In this document: positions 7,409 through 15,497 of the stretch, one piece after another
How positions within the stretch are numbered: the stretch's first letter is position 1
How the letters are laid out: each line of letters starts with the position of its first letter
Assembly (NCBI GenBank): GCA_046262935.1
Contig: JBHELT010000033.1
Location: 1-25,998, forward strand
Reading direction: 5' to 3'
DNA length: 25,998 nt
Source: JBHELT01 sp046262935
Lineage (GTDB): Bacteria; Actinomycetota; CADDZG01; JAHWKV01
The notes under the pieces: generated by a model
Database searches by the model: none
Told to the model about the DNA's origin: nothing
The model's input: the letters and a program-made list of their open reading frames with translations, nothing else
Position numbers and translations under genes: made by a program

Positions 7409-8452
7409 TCATTGGAATCTGGCTTCGTCATATCGAGCCCTCATCTCTTCGATGACCTGGCTTATGCGATCTGCGATGGGCCGTCCCTTTATCTCTAAGA
7501 CGTTCTCAGCGTTGGCTTCCCCCGAATGAGAAAGATTGTAGCTCCCAATGAAAACCACATCATCGGCCACAACCATCTTTGCATGCATGTAATCGTGAAC
7601 TCTCCCAGGCGCGTATGGTGTTGAATGTTTCCCTTTGAATGAACCCGCAGAGATAAGGCGTTCGAAGGCCTCGATCTTCCAGGAAGACTGGGGTTTTTCG
7701 CGCCACTGGCCAATCACTTCTTGCATCTGAGTTAGGTCGATAAGCCCTTCAACGCGCACATGACCTTCCGACGCCAGATCGAGAGCGGCTCCCAGGATCG
7801 GACCAGACGTAAGGACCGGCGAGCAGATACTCACCCTGGTCGAGGCCCTTCCAATGGCAGTCGCAACGCGGTGGGCGAGTCTTCTTCCTCTCCCGGGACA
7901 GAACCAGGCTCTCACTTCGTGACCGTCCACCTGGGCAGGCGCTGAGGTGAAACCGCCGCTTCCCTGCACCTGTCCGGTGGACCACAGGTCCTCGAAGTCT
8001 CTTGAATACATCGAAGCGATCGCGGGCGAGGCTACTTTGATGATCACGTTTTCTTCTCTCGTGAACGAATCGTCCGTCCAGTTCATCGAGCCAGTCCACA
8101 CGCTAGTTGAGTCGCGCACGATGTATTTGTGATGCATCAGATCCGGGATGCCTGGAATGGCCTTCGACGAAAGGCCCAGGTGATCGACGAGACCGTCGTC
8201 GGTGCGCGGTGGGGGCGGCACCGCGATCGGTTTATCGTGATCGATGTTGTAGACCACTCGACCTGCAACGCCGCGCGCCGATGCCGCCTTGATCGCAGCC
8301 ACCACGATCGGGGCAGTTACTGCTCCAAGACGAAGGTCGTACAAGGCGATGTCGAGGGATCTCTTAGCTTCACCGATGTAGTCGGCGATAGCTTCGGCGA
8401 TCTCGACCTGGTCCTGTCCTGAGTCAACCAGGGAACGGACATCGATGTCCAA
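7409..8452 (-). CDS. Phospholipase D-superfamily protein with two HKD motifs
   Basis: A 347-residue protein with two PLD active-site motifs: HxKx4D at residues 108-114 (HHKYIVRD, followed by WTGSMNW) and at 290-297 (HAKMVVAD, followed by FIGSYNLS). Both are complete, so one polypeptide can form the whole bilobed active site. Superfamily members include phospholipases, cardiolipin synthases and nucleases. There is no signal peptide or membrane helix, unlike cardiolipin synthase, so a cytoplasmic phosphodiesterase or nuclease is more likely. The TTG at 8452 lacks a clear Shine-Dalgarno and starts 6 bases after the stop of the cyclic-nucleotide-binding gene, suggesting translational coupling. 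It converges on the DUF1003 gene with a 9-base gap. Confidence 0.85.
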   Translation of the reverse strand: MDIDVRSLVDSGQDQVEIAEAIADYIGEAKRSLDIALYDLRLGAVTAPIVVAAIKAASARGVAGRVVYNIDHDKPIAVPPPPRTDDGLVDHLGLSSKAIPGIPDLMHHKYIVRDSTSVWTGSMNWTDDSFTREENVIIKVASPAIASMYSRDFEDLWSTGQVQGSGGFTSAPAQVDGHEVRAWFCPGRGRRLAHRVATAIGRASTRVSICSPVLTSGPILGAALDLASEGHVRVEGLIDLTQMQEVIGQWREKPQSSWKIEAFERLISAGSFKGKHSTPYAPGRVHDYMHAKMVVADDVVFIGSYNLSHSGEANAENVLEIKGRPIADRISQVIEEMRARYDEARFQ

Positions 8453-8458
8453 ATGTAT

Positions 8459-8878
8459 TCAGATACCGGGGATCTTCTGCGTCGAGCGAAGTCGAGCGCA
8501 CAACTCGATCAACATCTTCTTCATCATCGACGGATACTGAACAAGCAGCGGCTTGAATTGCCATGCCGAGATGGCGAGCGTGGTCACATCGGTTTCGGCA
8601 ACGACAGTTGCCGAGCGCGGTCCCCCATCGATCAGCGAGATCTCTCCGAAATAATCGCCGGAACCAAGCTGGTTGCGCTTGCGGCCACCTACGACGATAG
8701 TGGCCTTGCCTTTAGCGATCAAGTGAAACCCGGCGGCCGTTTCGCCCTCGACGACGATGTCATGTCCGGCTGGGAAGTGGACCTGTTTGGCGACCCGCGC
8801 GATGGCTCTTAGCTCTCGCTTCGAAAGCCCTTCGAACAAAGCTACTGATGCAAGCAGATCGATGTCTTCTCTAGGCAC
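8459..8878 (-). CDS. Stand-alone cyclic-nucleotide-binding (CNB) domain protein
   Basis: A 139-residue protein that is essentially one CRP/cAMP-receptor-type CNB domain. It begins with the LLASVALFEGLSKRELRAIA helix. The phosphate-binding cassette reads FGEISLIDGGPRSATV, with the Gly-Glu and Arg that contact the cyclic phosphate and ribose in true cNMP binders, so ligand binding is plausible. No DNA-binding HTH follows, so it is not a CRP-type transcription factor. GTG at 8878 has GGAGG 5 bases upstream. It is coupled to the downstream PLD gene and diverges from a homologous CNB gene. The inferred role is to sense a cyclic nucleotide and act on a partner, perhaps the PLD protein. Confidence 0.87.
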   Translation of the reverse strand: MPREDIDLLASVALFEGLSKRELRAIARVAKQVHFPAGHDIVVEGETAAGFHLIAKGKATIVVGGRKRNQLGSGDYFGEISLIDGGPRSATVVAETDVTTLAISAWQFKPLLVQYPSMMKKMLIELCARLRSTQKIPGI

Positions 8879-8929
8879 GTAAACCTCCGGAGCGCCAACT
8901 CATCGCACAACAATAACCAATCCGTTGTT

Positions 8930-8935
8930 GTATCG
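8930..8935 (+). promoter_or_regulatory. Candidate -10 for leaderless second CNB gene
   Basis: TATCGT ends 9 bases before the GTG at 8945 and no ribosome-binding site is present. The 66-base gap must carry promoters for both divergent CNB genes. Confidence 0.3.
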
Positions 8936-8944
8936 TCGCCGTCC

Positions 8945-9361
8945 GTGAGTATCGTTGCCGGCAGACTTCGCGATGTCCCTTTGTTCAAGGGGCTCAGTCG
9001 TAAGGACCTCGAGATGGTCGCTGAGCTGGCCATCATCCGACATGCCAGGGAGGGCCAGGCGATCATCAAGCAGGGGGCGATCGGCAACGAGTTCTTCGTG
9101 ATCGCCGATGGATCGGCACGCGTGATAAGAGGAAAGCGAACCGTTGCAAGATTGAAGGCAGGGGATTTTTTCGGAGAGATGGCCCTGCTCGATCGGGGAC
9201 CGAGAAATTCAACGGTGATCGCCGAGAGTTCGATGGAACTCATAGTGCTCGGAAGATGGTCATTCATGAGCCTGCTCGGAAAGATGCCCGAAATCGCGAT
9301 AAAGCTACTGAGAGAGTCCGCGAGGCGGATCCGGGAGAACGAACCGCTGTCTATAAACTGA
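8945..9361 (+). CDS. Second stand-alone cyclic-nucleotide-binding domain protein
   Basis: A 138-residue single-CNB protein homologous to its divergent neighbour, with the same start pattern (LRDVPLFKGLSRKDLEMVA) and an intact cassette FGEMALLDRGPRNSTV. Here the residue after Arg-Pro-Arg is Asn instead of Ser, so ligand preference may differ. It has no HTH, kinase or membrane part. The GTG start has no Shine-Dalgarno and fits a leaderless transcript. The head-to-head pair suggests an old duplication with shared control of the 66-base intergenic region. The gene ends 23 bases before the convergent PBP gene's stop, with a small tandem repeat between them. Confidence 0.85.
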   Translation: MSIVAGRLRDVPLFKGLSRKDLEMVAELAIIRHAREGQAIIKQGAIGNEFFVIADGSARVIRGKRTVARLKAGDFFGEMALLDRGPRNSTVIAESSMELIVLGRWSFMSLLGKMPEIAIKLLRESARRIRENEPLSIN

Positions 9362-9386
9362 GGTCCCCGCTACTGAGGTCCCCGCT
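9357..9386. repeat. 15-bp tandem repeat between convergent stops
   Basis: Two perfect copies of ACTGAGGTCCCCGCT (9357-9371 and 9372-9386) and a partial third (ACTGAG) fill the gap between the CNB and PBP stop codons. The repeat includes parts of both stops, so replication slippage could shift either C-terminus. Confidence 0.8.
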
Positions 9387-11508
9387 ACTGAGATCCTGGT
9401 GAAGTGCTCGTCGCAGTTGGCAATGGGGGATCGATGATCGGGGCCGGGGGCTCCGTCGCCGGGGGCGGGGCCGGCACCTCTGCTGATGGAGTTGGAGATG
9501 GCATTGGCCTTCGTCGCACGGTCTTGAACTTCGAGTCCTTCGGCCGATCCGTCTTCTTGAATCGACTCGCGTCGGGTTCCAGGAAACCGTAGGGGTACCA
9601 CCCCTCGTGAGCAAACATCATCACTTTGCGCCAGATCCCGGCGCAAACCGTTCCACCCGTCACATTGCGCATCTGGATCTGGGCCTCGGGGTGACCAACC
9701 CATACGGTCGCGACCAACCTCGGAGTAAAACCAACGAACCATGCATCTGCGTTGGATTGCGTCGTTCCAGTTTTTCCCGCGGCGGGCCACCCGAATCGCG
9801 CCCTGGTCGCGGTTCCATGATCCACAACTCCCTCGAGGATCTTGGTAGTCATCCGCGCCACGTTGGGATCGAGTACTTCCTTCGATGATGGCCTGTTCAC
9901 CAGCAGCAACTTGCCGTTGCGATCGGTTACGTCAAGGATCGCCCTCACCTCGGGGCGCCGGCCGTCGGCTGCGATCGTTGCATATGACCGTGTTAGTTCC
10001 AGCGGGGTAACCCCGATCCGAAGGCCCCCGAGCGCGATCGAATAGTAAGGGTCAAGCGGGCTCGCGATCCCCAGGTCTTTCGCGGTGGAAACAACGTCGG
10101 CAGGCTGCAGGTACCCCGTGATCAAGTTCGCGTACGCACAGTTCACCGATTTGGCTGTGGCTTCCTTGAGTGGAAGCGTGCCGTACCCGGAACCGCCGTA
10201 GTTGTCTACGTTCCAGGTCTCCCAGCGATTCAGTCTGAAAGAACAAGATCCGGGGCCTGGCAACTGAAGGTCGGGCGAATATCCTTGCTTGAGGGCAGTC
10301 ACCAGCGACATGGTCTTGAAAGCGCTTCCCGGCTGGCGGTGCCCCTGGGAAATGAGATCGAACTTCAAAGTCGCAAAATCTCCACCTCCGCGATAAGCCA
10401 GGATCTCACCGGTGTGTTGGTCCATGACCACGATCGCCGACTCGGGGACCCCGCGGGGCAGTTCGGCGCCAGCCTTCTCGGCTACATCTTGCAATGCGGG
10501 ATCCAGGGATGTCTGTATCGTGAGGCCCCCAGTGAATAACGTTTCGTACCTCTGCTTCTGGGTCGCACCAAGCCGCGCGTCCGAAAGCAAAGTTCGCTTC
10601 ACCAGTTCGATGAAGTGCGGGGCCATCTTCACAACTTCGGTCTTTCTCGGTACTAGACCAAGCGGAGAGGCCTTAGCCCGGTCGAGATCGGATCGATCGA
10701 TCAGCCCGGCCTCTTTCAATCGATCGAGCACGCGATCGCGCCTAATGGTTGCCCCTTTCGGATCCAGGTTCGGCGAGAAGCCATTTGGCGACCTAAGCAG
10801 ACTCACGAGCAAAGCCGCCTGATGCGGTTCCAACTGCGACGCGGGGACCCCGAAGTAAGACTCTGCCGCAGCCTCGACACCGTAAGTGCCCTCGCCGAAA
10901 TAGGCCGTGTTCAAGTATGCCTCTAAGATCTCCGACTTCGTATGGGTTTGCTCGATCGCGATCGCCATGCCGATCTCTTTGATCTTGCGCGTTAGCGTCC
11001 GCGAATTGGTTAGATAGGCATTACGTACGAACTGTTGAGTGATCGTGGACCCCCCCTGTTTCACCGAGCCTGCATCGACATCGGTGGCTAGTGCACGCAA
11101 AGTTCCGCGAAGATCGACCCCGGGGTGCTCGTAGAACCTTTTGTCTTCAACCGCGACAACGGCTTTCGCCATGATCGGTGCGATCTGATCCAGTCGCACG
11201 ACCTTTCTGTTGACGTCGTTATATAGGACCGCGATCTCGGTGCCGTCGCGGGCCAGGATGCGCGAGCGTTCCGGGAGGGCGGGCAGCGTATCGAAGGAAA
11301 GAACTGGATCTCGCCGCAATACGGCCGTCGTGCCGGAAGAATCGGTGATGGAAGCGGCCGCGAAGCCCGCACCATCGGCCAGAGCAACGACAGCAAGGAT
11401 GGCGATGGCTTTAACCCGTCCTTTGGCGCGATCTGGTCGGGGTATGACCGACCGGCCCCGTCTCAAACGGATGAGGGGTTCTCGGAAGTGCCATTCGCTT
11501 AATCCCAC
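9385..11508 (-). CDS. Class A penicillin-binding protein (bifunctional transglycosylase/transpeptidase)
   Basis: A 707-residue peptidoglycan synthase of the PBP1a/PonA type. A basic cytoplasmic N-terminus is followed by one membrane helix (about 33-53). The GT51 domain spans about 75-250, with EDKRFYEHPG at 121-130 (catalytic Glu), GGSTITQQ at 152-159, and KIKEIGMAIAIE. The transpeptidase domain spans about 335-625, with SAFK at 395-398 (nucleophile Ser), SVN at 454-456 and KTGTT at 579-583. The Pro/Thr/Ser-rich C-terminal tail (about 660-707) is typical of actinobacterial class A PBPs. GTG at 11508 has AAAGGGA about 6 bases upstream. It diverges from the M3 peptidase. All catalytic residues are present and the length is normal. 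Confidence 0.94.
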   Translation of the reverse strand: MGLSEWHFREPLIRLRRGRSVIPRPDRAKGRVKAIAILAVVALADGAGFAAASITDSSGTTAVLRRDPVLSFDTLPALPERSRILARDGTEIAVLYNDVNRKVVRLDQIAPIMAKAVVAVEDKRFYEHPGVDLRGTLRALATDVDAGSVKQGGSTITQQFVRNAYLTNSRTLTRKIKEIGMAIAIEQTHTKSEILEAYLNTAYFGEGTYGVEAAAESYFGVPASQLEPHQAALLVSLLRSPNGFSPNLDPKGATIRRDRVLDRLKEAGLIDRSDLDRAKASPLGLVPRKTEVVKMAPHFIELVKRTLLSDARLGATQKQRYETLFTGGLTIQTSLDPALQDVAEKAGAELPRGVPESAIVVMDQHTGEILAYRGGGDFATLKFDLISQGHRQPGSAFKTMSLVTALKQGYSPDLQLPGPGSCSFRLNRWETWNVDNYGGSGYGTLPLKEATAKSVNCAYANLITGYLQPADVVSTAKDLGIASPLDPYYSIALGGLRIGVTPLELTRSYATIAADGRRPEVRAILDVTDRNGKLLLVNRPSSKEVLDPNVARMTTKILEGVVDHGTATRARFGWPAAGKTGTTQSNADAWFVGFTPRLVATVWVGHPEAQIQMRNVTGGTVCAGIWRKVMMFAHEGWYPYGFLEPDASRFKKTDRPKDSKFKTVRRRPMPSPTPSAEVPAPPPATEPPAPIIDPPLPTATSTSPGSQ

Positions 11509-11553
11509 GGTATTCCCTTTATCGCCATGCAGACTTGCAACTTAACTCGCGTC

Positions 11554-11559
11554 TATCCT
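11554..11559 (+). promoter_or_regulatory. Candidate -10 for the M3 peptidase gene
   Basis: TATCCT on the plus strand would give a leader of about 105 bases before the ATG at 11673. TTGCAA lies 13 bases upstream, too close for a standard -35, so support is partial. Confidence 0.3.
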
Positions 11560-11580
11560 TTGGGATCGGAGTCAGCCGGA

Positions 11581-11600
11581 CCCAGCCAGACCAGGCTGGG
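11581..11600. repeat. Hairpin-forming inverted repeat in the M3 leader
   Basis: CCCAGCC (11581-11587) and GGCTGGG (11594-11600) form a perfect 7-bp GC-rich stem with a 6-base loop. There is no T-tract after it, so it is not a standard terminator. It may act in the 5' leader or as an operator. Confidence 0.5.
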
Positions 11601-11620
11601 GGTGGCGCCCACAAAAGTAC

Positions 11621-11654
11621 CCAAACGAGAACAGTATCCAAACGAGAACAGTAC
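11621..11654. repeat. 17-bp tandem repeat in the M3 leader
   Basis: CCAAACGAGAACAGTAT and CCAAACGAGAACAGTAC stand in tandem, flanked by a preceding AGTAC and a following TCAAAG that look like parts of further copies. The repeat ends 18 bases before the start codon, just ahead of the AAGGGA ribosome-binding site. Confidence 0.8.
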
Positions 11655-11672
11655 TCAAAGAAGGGACAGAAG

Positions 11673-13754
11673 ATGAGCAACGCTGGCGATCCCCTATTCG
11701 GGCACGACGCTATCCCGCTTTACTCGATGGTACAGCCAAGCCAGATCGGCCCTGCCATCGATGAACTAATCGAAAGGCTCGACGTAGGCCTGACTGCGCT
11801 CGAACAGGGGGTCAAACCAACCTACGCGAACACAGTTTTGGATGTGCAGGAACTGACCGAGCCGCTCGAATATGCATGGTTGATCGTCAGCCACCTGATG
11901 GCGGTCAATAACTCCGACGAACTGCGGGCCGCCTATGAGGAGGCTCAACCAAAGGTGGTGGCTGCCAACTTGCGGTTGGGGCAATCGAAACCTATCTACG
12001 AAGCCATGAGAACCCTCAAAGCATCTGACGGTTGGGCCAGCCTTACCGAACCTCAGCAGCGCATCGTCGAATCCTCGATACGCAGCTTCGAGCGATCCGG
12101 CGTCGCCCTTGAGGACTCCGACCGGGATCGATTTCAACAGATCGCATCTTCGCTCGCCGAACTCGGCACGAAGTTCACCAACAACGTACTTGATTCGGTG
12201 AAGGCCTATCGGCTGGACCTCACCGATGAGGCCGATGTCGATGGGCTGCCCGCTACTGCCAGGGCGCAGGCGGCTCAGGCCGCGGTGCGCGGTGAAGTTC
12301 CCGGGGCAACCGGGGACCCGGATCTTGGGCCATGGCGAATAACACTCGACCTCCCCTCGATGGTGCCATTCCTCCAGCACTCAACGCGGCGCGACCTTAG
12401 AGAGAAGATCTATCGCGCATCGATAACCCGAGCATCGCAAGGAGAACTCGACAACCAGCCCATCGCTAAACAGATCCTGGAGCTTCGTAAGGAACTCTCT
12501 GGCCTGCTTGGTTTTGCCACTTTCGCCGAGCTCAGTCTGTCGCAGAAGATGGCGCCCGGTGTCGACGCGGTTTTCGAATTCATCGACGAGCTCCAGCAGC
12601 CTGCACTTCCTAAGGCTGCGTCTGAACTTGCCTCTCTTACTGAATTCGCAAGACGGGCAACATCGGATCAGGACCTCGAGATCGAGAATTGGGATCTCAC
12701 ATTCTGGTCAGAACGGCTTCGCGAAGAGACTTTCTCTTTCACCGACGAGCAGATAAGGCCGTTCTTTCCACTGCCGCAAGTGCTCGAAGGTCTGTTCGAT
12801 ATCTCGCAGAGACTCTTTGGCGTTCGCTTCGAGGCTACCGACCCTGGCGCATCCGCTTGGGATCCCGAAGTCAAAGCATTCAAGGTGATCGACGAAGACG
12901 GGAGTGAAGTCGCTCATTTCTTCCTCGATGCATATTCACGGCCTCAGAACAAGCGCGGTGGTGCCTGGATGAGTGCAGTGATCAATCGCAAACGCCTTCC
13001 TGACGGCACGATCCGTAAACCAGTTGCGATCTTGAATTGCAACCAAACTCCACCGCTCGGCGACGTGCCGTCGCTGATGTCTTTCACCGAAGTCAACACC
13101 CTTTTCCATGAGTTCGGACACGGGATCCAGCAGATGCTGACCGAGGTAGACGAACTTCAAGCGGCTGGACTGGCGAACATCGAGTGGGACGCTGTGGAAC
13201 TGGCCAGCACTTTCATGCAGAACTGGTGTTACCACAACGAGACCATGATGCAGGTGGCTCGCCATCACGAGACGGGCGAACATCTCGACGATGCCGTATT
13301 CGAAAAATTGAAAGCATCGCGGGTATTTCTTTCAGGGCTCATGGTTACCCGTCAGAACTATTTCTCGATCATGGACATGGAACTGCACCAATCTTTCGAC
13401 CCAACGTCATCCGAAACGGTGCTCGACCGGGTCCGATCTGTAGCCTCGCGAATGATCGTCAAGCAGCCAATGCCGGAGGACCGCTTCTTCTGCTCGTTCC
13501 AACACATATTCAGCGGCGGTTATGCAGCGGGTTATTACAGTTACCTGTGGGCCGCAGTCCTGGCGTCAGACGCATTCGCAGCATTCGAAGAGGCTGGGAC
13601 GTCGGACCAGGGTGCTCTTCATTCGGTCGGTCGCCGCTTCCGCGAAACGATCTTGGCAAGTGGAGGCGGTCGCCATCCTTTGGCGGTTTTCGAAGACTTC
13701 CGCTCAAGGCCCCCAAGCACCGAACCGTTGATGCGCCAGCTCGAACTGAAGTAG
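11673..13754 (+). CDS. M3-family zinc oligopeptidase (dipeptidyl carboxypeptidase/oligopeptidase A type)
   Basis: A 693-residue cytoplasmic metallopeptidase of family M3 that degrades short peptides. The zinc motif HEFGH is at 479-483 within FHEFGHGIQQ, and the third ligand Glu lies about 25 residues later in the EWDAVELAS segment. Downstream segments typical of M3A enzymes are visible (FSCSFQHIFSGGYAAGYYSYLW in two parts: FQHIFSGGYAAGYY and YLWA). The long helical N-terminal half and total length match the family. The ATG at 11673 was chosen because AAGGGA lies about 8 bases upstream; the open frame extends 138 bases further but passes through the tandem repeat and has no protein-like start. 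It converges on the GGDEF gene with only 3 bases between stops. Confidence 0.93.
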   Translation: MSNAGDPLFGHDAIPLYSMVQPSQIGPAIDELIERLDVGLTALEQGVKPTYANTVLDVQELTEPLEYAWLIVSHLMAVNNSDELRAAYEEAQPKVVAANLRLGQSKPIYEAMRTLKASDGWASLTEPQQRIVESSIRSFERSGVALEDSDRDRFQQIASSLAELGTKFTNNVLDSVKAYRLDLTDEADVDGLPATARAQAAQAAVRGEVPGATGDPDLGPWRITLDLPSMVPFLQHSTRRDLREKIYRASITRASQGELDNQPIAKQILELRKELSGLLGFATFAELSLSQKMAPGVDAVFEFIDELQQPALPKAASELASLTEFARRATSDQDLEIENWDLTFWSERLREETFSFTDEQIRPFFPLPQVLEGLFDISQRLFGVRFEATDPGASAWDPEVKAFKVIDEDGSEVAHFFLDAYSRPQNKRGGAWMSAVINRKRLPDGTIRKPVAILNCNQTPPLGDVPSLMSFTEVNTLFHEFGHGIQQMLTEVDELQAAGLANIEWDAVELASTFMQNWCYHNETMMQVARHHETGEHLDDAVFEKLKASRVFLSGLMVTRQNYFSIMDMELHQSFDPTSSETVLDRVRSVASRMIVKQPMPEDRFFCSFQHIFSGGYAAGYYSYLWAAVLASDAFAAFEEAGTSDQGALHSVGRRFRETILASGGGRHPLAVFEDFRSRPPSTEPLMRQLELK

Positions 13755-13757
13755 ATC

Positions 13758-14915
13758 TCAGTCGAGAACTAGCATCGCACCAGGTACAAGACCGCCATGC
13801 ACTTCGAAGGGAGCCCTGGACGCCTTCGACGCATACATCGACACATCGGCCTTGTGCATGAGGTCGTCGATCTCGATCGCGTGATCGGGGTAGATCGCGA
13901 TCCCGATGCTTGCTTTTAGAGTCACCAAGTTGCCATCGATGTCGATCGGTTGCGAGAGAGCCTGCGCGATGCGCTCAGCCGGGATCAGCGCCGCGCTGAG
14001 GCCCAAAACTTTCGGCAGCAAAACGGCGAACTCGTCACCCCCGAACCGCGACACGGTGTCGGTCTGCCTGAGAACCCCTCCAGAAAGACGCGCCGCGACT
14101 TCTTTCAACAACCCATCACCAGCCGCATGCCCCATCGTGTCGTTGATCTGCTTGAATCCATCGAGGTCGAGCATCATGACTGCCGTCTTATGGTCGTGGC
14201 GTTCTGCCAGGGCAAGTGCCTGCTCTGCCCTGTCCATGAATAGCGCTCGATTGGCCACACCTGTGAGCGGATCATGCAGTGAATCATGCCTGTGCTGGCT
14301 AACTTGTTGGACCAACTCACCCGACAGGAAACTGCCGAGTGATGCAAGCATCGTCAAGGATGCAAGACGGACGATGAAAGTTGAGGGCTCGATGTCCCAT
14401 CCATGTAGCGAGATGACTGCTACGTAGCAAAGGATAGTGAATGCCAGCAGTCCCATCTGGTCACGCCGCGGAAAGACCGCTGCGAAGAAGATCGTGGTTA
14501 GTCCGTACATAGCGAATAGCTCTGAACGACCTGCCCCCGTGAAATGGATGGCTAAAGTGACCAGAAAGATGTTCGTAACCGACCAGACGTGGAACACCCC
14601 GAGGGCCCTGCCGTTGTCGATCAAGACCCGCCAGTTGAGGCGCGAAACGATGAGGGCCCCCGCCCCGCCGGCGATGAGGATCGCGATCAGACTGACTGGC
14701 GCATAGCTTTCCCCCGGCCGCCATAGCGATACGAAAGCGAGCCCGGCCGCGACCACCAGCCATGTCATCTTGACTCCGATGGCAGCGGCCCTGATCAAGA
14801 AGGGCCCTCGCGCCTCGACCTCGCCGGGATATCTGGCTAGTCGGACCCCGCCACCATAGATAAGGCCTCTTTTCATAAGGAAGGTATCGGCCGCAGAAGG
14901 CCGATCGGACCTCAC
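13758..14915 (-). CDS. Membrane-bound GGDEF diguanylate cyclase
   Basis: A 385-residue protein that makes cyclic di-GMP from two GTP. The N-terminal half (about 45-205) has five or six hydrophobic helices and no recognised sensor fold. The GGDEF domain covers about 215-375: DPLTGVANRALF, DLDGFKQINDTMGHAAGD, an intact GGDEF active site, and RQTD five residues before it, which matches the allosteric inhibitory I-site (RxxD). It should therefore be an active, feedback-inhibited cyclase. No EAL or HD-GYP domain is attached. The GTG at 14915 is the longest start, with AAAAAGG too close for a normal ribosome-binding site; ATG at 14876 (MKRGLIY) is a real alternative. No c-di-GMP effector was recognised nearby. 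Confidence 0.92.
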   Translation of the reverse strand: MRSDRPSAADTFLMKRGLIYGGGVRLARYPGEVEARGPFLIRAAAIGVKMTWLVVAAGLAFVSLWRPGESYAPVSLIAILIAGGAGALIVSRLNWRVLIDNGRALGVFHVWSVTNIFLVTLAIHFTGAGRSELFAMYGLTTIFFAAVFPRRDQMGLLAFTILCYVAVISLHGWDIEPSTFIVRLASLTMLASLGSFLSGELVQQVSQHRHDSLHDPLTGVANRALFMDRAEQALALAERHDHKTAVMMLDLDGFKQINDTMGHAAGDGLLKEVAARLSGGVLRQTDTVSRFGGDEFAVLLPKVLGLSAALIPAERIAQALSQPIDIDGNLVTLKASIGIAIYPDHAIEIDDLMHKADVSMYASKASRAPFEVHGGLVPGAMLVLD

Positions 14916-15497
14916 CTTTTTAGGTGAAAGGGACCACTAGATTCGGGGGACGAGGAAGGAAGACCCTTCGAACCAGCCCATTTGAGGGTCACAACCCTTA
15001 CGCAAACGCTCATGCGTGGACCCAAATCACTTTATTTGTCTACCGAGGCCCCGCTTGCGACACACCTCGACAGTTCCTCGCATGGGTAAGGCGAACTTCA
15101 CCCCCGTGGGTTGACGTGGATGTGCCTGAACGCATCAGTTATCATGTCGTCGGAGAAGCAGGTAGAAGTAGCCATCGAACTGCTCAGAAAACGCGGCCTG
15201 ACCCTTGATGGTCAAAGGAACGACTGCTCCCAGTAGGCTCGGCATCGCCAGGGTGATTCTCTCCCCGATCATTCGGACCTTCGACCCCACGATCAAGGTT
15301 TCAGTAGTGGCTTCAACGTTACGGTGACCGACAGTAGTAAAGCGTCGATTGCCTGATGTAGGGGACGTAAGGCGCTATCGTCACCGACCCGGAGCTGGTA
15401 GGCGGCTTCGGCACTAAGTTGTGATCGATGACGTAGGTGGACGTATCACTGGCAGCCACAGGCAGGAGAACCCCACTTCGGTGTCGAACCCTAAGGC
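14916..15497. other. 582-base gap, possibly holding decayed coding sequence
   Basis: No confident gene here. On the minus strand, 15319-15459 reads as an uninterrupted 46-codon frame with protein-like content (AASDTSTYVIDHNLVPKP, ending LYYCRSP), but it has no good start and overlaps nothing conserved. Directly beyond it, in a different frame, about 15100-15330 reads ATTETLIVGSKVRMIGERI and continues to a stop. Together they look like the remains of one frameshifted minus-strand gene. A 94-codon plus-strand frame at 14924 has no ribosome-binding site and an unlikely composition. A 6-bp inverted repeat GACCCT/AGGGTC (14962-14967/14985-14990) lies near the GGDEF start. The promoter of the next gene must also be here but is not clear. 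Confidence 0.3.

Noticed and set aside
11535..11672. 46-codon N-terminal extension of the M3 peptidase
   Set aside because: It runs through the hairpin and the tandem repeat, and the ATG at 11673 has its own AAGGGA site and a normal family N-terminus.
14924..15208. 94-codon plus-strand frame after the GGDEF gene
   Set aside because: No ribosome-binding site, no domain-like pattern, and it begins at the edge of the divergent gene's start region.
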